Shown in pieces: positions 31,210 to 32,024 of a stretch of DNA of 32,024 nt. Numbering within the stretch: position 1 is the first letter of the stretch; each line of letters begins with the position of its first letter. The notes beneath the pieces are model-generated. The model was not told where the DNA came from. It was given only the letters and a program-made list of their open reading frames with translations, and did not search any database. Both the position numbers and the translations under genes were made by a program. The stretch comes from Actinomortierella ambigua (taxonomy: Eukaryota > Mortierellomycota > Mortierellomycetes > Mortierellales > Mortierellaceae): positions 1 to 32,024 of the forward strand of contig JAAAJB010000416.1 in assembly GCA_016098155.1 (NCBI GenBank), given 5' to 3'.

Positions 31210-31698
31210 GCAAGTCGCTGCTGAGTTCAGGTCGCAAATCCTCCAGGGTTCATTCTTTTCCTCTTGTTGCCACCCTGTAAGCTGCCTTCAGGATATTGCG
31301 GCACAGCGAGGGATATCGTGTCACCCTGTGAGCTGCTTGCAGAAAGATCCTTGTTTTTTTTCCCGTGGCATAGTGAAGGGTAGGTGAGGAGGGAGAGTTA
31401 GGTGTGGAAGGTAGGGTTTGGAGTGTCAGATAGTGAAAAGAAAAATAGGAGAAAAGTATGAGATGCACCCTTCGTTGCCTTCTTTAGGCGTTCCCGAAAA
31501 TGTGACCATGTAACCCATACTGCACATGCTCGCTTCATCACTTTTCTGCCTATTGACTGTGGGGATTGAAAACTCTCTCCAAAGGTGTATAGGAAAATAA
31601 CAAGGTGTAATGATAAAAAATGTAATTTTAAAGAAATTGGATAAACAAATTGTCTAATTGAGAAAAGACATAGTACATCATTGGAAGAAGGTAGTTTA
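31210..31698. other. Non-coding stretch after the foldback
   Basis: About 490 bp without a recognisable gene. A short imperfect direct repeat (CACCCTGTAAGCTGC near 31270 and CACCCTGTGAGCTGC near 31322) is present. A/T-rich sequence at 31590-31690 precedes the 3' end of the minus-strand gene at the right edge. Confidence 0.45.
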
Positions 31699-31824
31699 TT
31701 AGAGCTTCACCAAACGGCACGCTCTACCTGCCTCCTTGCCAGAATGTGGGATAGGTTGTAAGAGGGAAGAGGAGAGAAAAAAAAAGGAAGGAGGGGGATG
31801 GGGACGGCTTATACGTATAACTGG

Positions 31825-31870
<46 letters not shown>

Positions 31871-32024
31871 ACGTTAGAACAAGCTGAATTGTACGGAAAG
31901 CAAAAGAATGGTAAAAAGTAGAAGCCAATGGAAAACTTACCCAGAGTCACGTTCTGGCCAGTGCAGTAGGTGGGCGCTTGCACAGAGCTAGTTGACAGAG
32001 CCATAGACATCGAGGAGCGAGCGG
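31699..32024 (-). CDS. 3' end of an unidentified gene (continues past the right edge)
   Basis: The minus strand is open from the window edge (32024) to 31941, reading ...MSMALSTSSVQAPTYCTGQN and then VTLG. A strong GTAAGT donor at 31940 follows. An acceptor at 31729-31728 (GGCAG) resumes in the same frame for nine codons (RACRLVKL after the split Gly) to TAA at 31701-31699. The intron (213 nt) contains a long CT repeat upstream of the acceptor. An AATAAA overlaps the stop codon (31700-31695). The two Cys residues and Ser/Thr content would suit a secreted protein, but the family is not recognised and the small last exon is a frame-based guess. Confidence 0.4.
31829..31869. repeat. (GA)n microsatellite
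   Basis: A pure GA repeat on the plus strand; it is the CT tract of the predicted intron of the right-edge minus-strand gene. It is similar in kind to the repeats in the ALG12 and methyltransferase introns. Confidence 0.9.

Noticed and set aside
1..32024. CRISPR arrays, prophage, bacterial operons or a secondary-metabolite cluster
   Set aside because: No regularly spaced repeats, no phage or NRPS/PKS/terpene genes; the window is intron-containing eukaryotic DNA with housekeeping genes.

Overview
This is eukaryotic, very probably fungal, nuclear DNA. Protein-coding genes carry multiple short GT-AG introns with pyrimidine-rich 3' ends. Homopolymers and CT/GA microsatellites fill introns and promoters, and the products are eukaryotic (Stt4, Alg12, a transgelin, a PabA-PabB fusion, a sphingolipid C9-methyltransferase). 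The C9-methyltransferase is a fungal enzyme. GC-rich codon use, long CT tracts before start codons and the gene set make me think of an early-diverging filamentous fungus of the Mortierella type; that placement is an inference from style, not a proof.

Layout. The left edge (1-359) is the start of a glutamine-rich protein read leftward. From 360 to 4413 I see no intact gene, only a weak transposase-like remnant (2615-2995) and a cluster of TGTCGAC-like words (about 3908-4345). A tRNA-Leu(CAA) follows on the minus strand (4414-4496), with a 69-bp palindromic element 52 bp upstream of it. A long non-coding stretch leads to a TATA box (5800) and a probable spliced 5' leader. Then come a sphingolipid C9-methyltransferase (6762-9215, +), Alg12 mannosyltransferase (9625-12224, +), a transgelin/calponin protein (12440-14381, -), a bifunctional aminodeoxychorismate (PABA) synthase (14986-19221, -), a secreted S41/CPAF-like protease (19578-22251, -) and the 2000-residue PI 4-kinase Stt4 (23246-29760, +). 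The right end (29.8-31.7 kb) is an accessory patch with two foldback structures and a broken ORF, then the 3' end of a gene that continues out of the window.

How the genes relate. There is no operon or obvious biosynthetic cluster. Three membrane or lipid functions lie close together (sphingolipid methylation, ER N-glycan precursor assembly, plasma-membrane PI4P synthesis) with an actin-bundling protein, but each is a housekeeping gene with its own promoter. Alg12 and transgelin converge on about 215 bp; the protease and Stt4 diverge from about 1 kb.

The clearest anomalies are a perfect 197-bp hairpin with one 10-nt bulge (30049-30245), an older 510-bp foldback (30700-31209), a frame-supported GC-AG intron in the PABA synthase, and large low-complexity insertions inside that enzyme's chorismate-binding domain. 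I found no convincing new multi-gene system. All gene models were built by eye from reading frame and splice motifs, without transcripts or database searches.
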